DNA of 64,000 nt from Dietzia natronolimnaea (GTDB lineage: Bacteria; Actinomycetota; Actinomycetes; Mycobacteriales; Mycobacteriaceae). The notes under the pieces were generated by a model. That model worked only from the letters and a program-made list of their open reading frames with translations, searched no databases and was not told where the DNA came from. The stretch is taken from contig NZ_NTGA01000004.1 of assembly GCF_002289575.1 (NCBI RefSeq), positions 124,001 through 188,000 of the forward strand, given 5' to 3'. Positions 61,682 to 64,000 of this stretch are shown in pieces. Position 1 is the stretch's first letter. Each line of letters begins with the position of its first letter. The position numbers and the translations under genes were made by a program.

Positions 61682-64000
61682 GTGACCACTCTGCAGACCG
61701 GGCCCTCGGACGACACCACCGCTGGGCGGTCCGACGCCTTCTCGCTGTCCTACTCCGGGTTCGATCCCGGCGAGGAGGGGCTGCGCGAGACCCTCACGTC
61801 GACGGGCAACGGCTACCTCTGCACGCGGGGCGCGGCCGAATGGGAGGACGCCGACGGGGTCCACTACCCCGGGACGTACGTCCACGGCCTGTACAACCGC
61901 GCGACCACCATGCTCGGCGGCGTCCCGGTGCACAACGAGGACCTGGTCAACCTGCCCAACTGGCTGCCGCTCAAACTCCGGATCGGCGGCGCGGAGGTGC
62001 TCCGGCTCGCAGAAGTGGAGATTCTCGACTACAGCCACGAACTCGACCTCCGGTCGGCCACACTCACCAGGCGGCTGCGGTTCCGGGACAGGGAGGGCCG
62101 GGAGACCGGGTTGGTCAGTCGGCGGTTCGTCTCGATGGCCTCGATGCACCACGCCTACCTCGAGTGGACCATCACCCCGCTCAACTGGTCGGGTTCGGCA
62201 GAGGTGGTCACCGCGCTTGACGGTCGGGTCACCAACGACGGCGTGCCCCGCTACCGCCAGCTCGAGAGCGACCACCTGCGCCCGGGGAGCACGCTCTTCC
62301 CGGAGCCCGAGGTCATCGCCATCAAGGCACACACCCGGCAGTCCGAGGTGGTCGTCAGTCTGGCGGCCCGGACCCTCGTCCACACGGCCGGGGAGAAGAT
62401 CGACGTACCGCGGGCGGATTTCCGGACCTCGGACTACATCCAGCAGACGCTGAGCCTGGACCTCGAGCGCGGCGTCGCGGTGACGATCGAGAAATCGGTG
62501 TCGCTGTTCACCTCGCGCGACCCCGCCACCGGGGACACCATGACGCGCGCGCACCGGTCGGTGGTCCGCGCCCGGCCCATCGACGCCGCCTACGCGCACC
62601 ACTGCGAGGCATGGGGCCGGTTGTGGCAGGCGTGTGACATGCGGGTGTTCGGCGACGACGAGGTGCAGCACCTCCTGCGGGTCCACATCAGCCACATCCT
62701 GCAGATCTGCTCCCATCACACCGCGGACCTGGATGCGGGGGTGCCCGCCCGCGGGATCAACGGGGAGGCCTACCGCGGCCACATCTTCTGGGACGAGCTG
62801 TTCGTCTTCCCCTTCCTCACCTTCCGGACCCCCGATGTCACCCGGGGACTGTTGATGTACCGCTACCGCCGCTTGTCGGAAGCGCGGGCGGCGGCCGACG
62901 CCGCCGGGTACGAGGGCTTCATGTTCCCGTGGCAGAGCGGGTCGTTGGGGACCGAGGAGACCCAGGAGGTCCACCTCAACCCGATGTCCGGGCGCTGGGA
63001 CGAGGACCTGTCCCACAACCAGCGACACGTGAGTGCGGCCATCTTCTACAACGTCTGGCAGTACGTCACGCTCACCGAGGACACCATGTTCCTCGAGTAC
63101 CGGGGGGCGGAGATGATGCTCGGCATCGCCCGCTTCTGGTCGTCGATCGCCCACTACTCGCCGGAGCGGGACCGCTACGAGATCCACGGCGTGATGGGGC
63201 CGGACGAGTACCACGAGAAGTACCCCGGGGCGTCGGAGGCGGGGCTGCGGAACAACGCCTACACCAATGTCTTCGTGGCCTGGATCTGCGACATCGCCGC
63301 GAGCCTGCTCGACCTCCTGCCCGAACCCCGGGCGGACGAGGTGCGCGCGCGGCTCGAACTGCGCGACGAGGAGGTCACGCGGTGGAAGGACATGAGCAGG
63401 AAGATGTTCGTCCCGTTCCACGACGGGGTGATCAGCCAGTTCGAGGGGTATGAGGACCTCGTGGAGCTGGACTGGGACTCCTACCGCGCCCAGTACGGCG
63501 ACATCCAGCGGTTGGACCGGATCCTCAAGGCCGAGGGGGACACCCCCGACCGGTACAAGCTCGCCAAGCAGGCCGACGCCGTGATGCTGTTCTTCCTCTT
63601 CAGCGACTCCGAACTCAGGCGCATCGTCAGGCGACTCGGCTACGACTTCCCCGCCGACGCCGCCAGGCGCACCATCGAGTACTACGACCGCCGGACCTCG
63701 CACGGCTCGACCCTGTCCTACATCACCCACGCCGGTGTGCTGGCCCGCTTCGATCCGGACGCCTCGTGGGAGCGGTTCAAGGTGGCGTTGGCCAGCGACG
63801 TCAACGACATCCAGGGTGGCACCACGCGCGAGGGGATCCACATGGGGGTGATGTCCGGGACGGTCGATCTGGTCCAGAGGTTCTACGCGGGCATGCGGGT
63901 CAGCGGCGGGATGCTGCGCCTCGACCCCAACCTGCCCAGCGGAATCGACGGGGTGTCCTTCGACATGACCTACCTGCGTTCCCCGTTGACGGTGACGGTG
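61682..64000 (+). CDS. Glycoside hydrolase family 65 phosphorylase (maltose/trehalose/kojibiose type), 3' end outside window
   Basis: 773 codons are visible and the frame is open at the edge. The N-terminal beta-sandwich runs to about 290, then an (alpha/alpha)6 barrel. The general-acid Glu509 lies in GVMGPDEYHE, and RTSHGSTLS (about 677-685) is the phosphate-binding loop; FWDELF is also conserved. The family phosphorolyses alpha-linked glucose disaccharides to beta-glucose-1-phosphate plus glucose; phosphorylase rather than hydrolase is inferred from the phosphate loop. In mycobacteria a beta-phosphoglucomutase gene is next to the homologue. Confidence 0.88.
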   Translation, partial: MTTLQTGPSDDTTAGRSDAFSLSYSGFDPGEEGLRETLTSTGNGYLCTRGAAEWEDADGVHYPGTYVHGLYNRATTMLGGVPVHNEDLVNLPNWLPLKLRIGGAEVLRLAEVEILDYSHELDLRSATLTRRLRFRDREGRETGLVSRRFVSMASMHHAYLEWTITPLNWSGSAEVVTALDGRVTNDGVPRYRQLESDHLRPGSTLFPEPEVIAIKAHTRQSEVVVSLAARTLVHTAGEKIDVPRADFRTSDYIQQTLSLDLERGVAVTIEKSVSLFTSRDPATGDTMTRAHRSVVRARPIDAAYAHHCEAWGRLWQACDMRVFGDDEVQHLLRVHISHILQICSHHTADLDAGVPARGINGEAYRGHIFWDELFVFPFLTFRTPDVTRGLLMYRYRRLSEARAAADAAGYEGFMFPWQSGSLGTEETQEVHLNPMSGRWDEDLSHNQRHVSAAIFYNVWQYVTLTEDTMFLEYRGAEMMLGIARFWSSIAHYSPERDRYEIHGVMGPDEYHEKYPGASEAGLRNNAYTNVFVAWICDIAASLLDLLPEPRADEVRARLELRDEEVTRWKDMSRKMFVPFHDGVISQFEGYEDLVELDWDSYRAQYGDIQRLDRILKAEGDTPDRYKLAKQADAVMLFFLFSDSELRRIVRRLGYDFPADAARRTIEYYDRRTSHGSTLSYITHAGVLARFDPDASWERFKVALASDVNDIQGGTTREGIHMGVMSGTVDLVQRFYAGMRVSGGMLRLDPNLPSGIDGVSFDMTYLRSPLTVTV

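Noticed and set aside
61661-63841. 726-codon minus-strand frame opposite the GH65 gene
   Set aside because: Mirror of the GH65 coding frame; the plus strand has complete catalytic motifs.

Overview
The window comes from a high-GC, mycolic-acid-producing actinomycete. The evidence is the end of a Pks13 condensase followed by AccD4, the arabinogalactan genes (two Emb-type arabinosyltransferases, AftA, DprE2, DprE1, a GtrA-like protein, GlfT1, GlfT2, Wzm/Wzt), and many promoters whose -10 box lies 6-8 bases before the start codon. An alkane hydroxylase fused to a C-terminal rubredoxin makes Dietzia, or a close relative, the best guess. This is inference from gene content; no database search was possible.

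Layout. 1-3281: end of pks13 and accD4 (+), converging through a hairpin-rich gap on the cell-wall operon dprE1-dprE2-aftA-emb-emb (-, 14680 to 3497). 14710-20111: secretory lipase, FetB-like permease, a small SD-led ORF, gtrA-like gene and glfT2. 20174-23971: marR/VOC pair, an AbiEi-like protein, terC and a hot-dog protein. 24088-25923: alkane hydroxylase-rubredoxin and ferredoxin behind a palindromic promoter. 25942-29262: a DinB-like protein, glfT1, wzt, wzm (-). 29329-35074: oxidoreductases, a pyruvyltransferase-like gene, a nitronate monooxygenase-PadR pair and a SRPBCC protein.

35283-48231 is an integrated element of about 12.9 kb in the 3' end of a tRNA-Ser(UGA), bounded by 17-bp imperfect repeats. 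It carries a tyrosine integrase, a small HTH/excisionase, a DnaB-N-like protein, a DUF3631-type ATPase, a WhiB-like protein, several small overlapping genes, and a capsid block (protease, major capsid protein, cement-like protein, protease/scaffold C-terminal piece). I see no terminase, portal, tail or lysis gene. An IS21-family element (37995-40608, target duplication GACGAG) interrupts the DnaB-N-like gene, and its own istB is frameshifted. The element looks like a capsid-encoding phage satellite or a decayed prophage and is the most interesting part of the window.

48244-64000 returns to chromosomal genes: a divergent SRPBCC/ArsR pair sharing one palindrome, a second secretory lipase, two alpha/beta hydrolases, a 5'-nucleotidase-like protein that has lost most metal ligands, an aminotransferase, tRNA-Ser(GCU), tRNA-Arg(ACG), a PadR/membrane-protein pair, an EamA transporter, a DUF2339-like membrane protein with a Gly-Thr repeat tail, and a GH65 phosphorylase that runs off the window.
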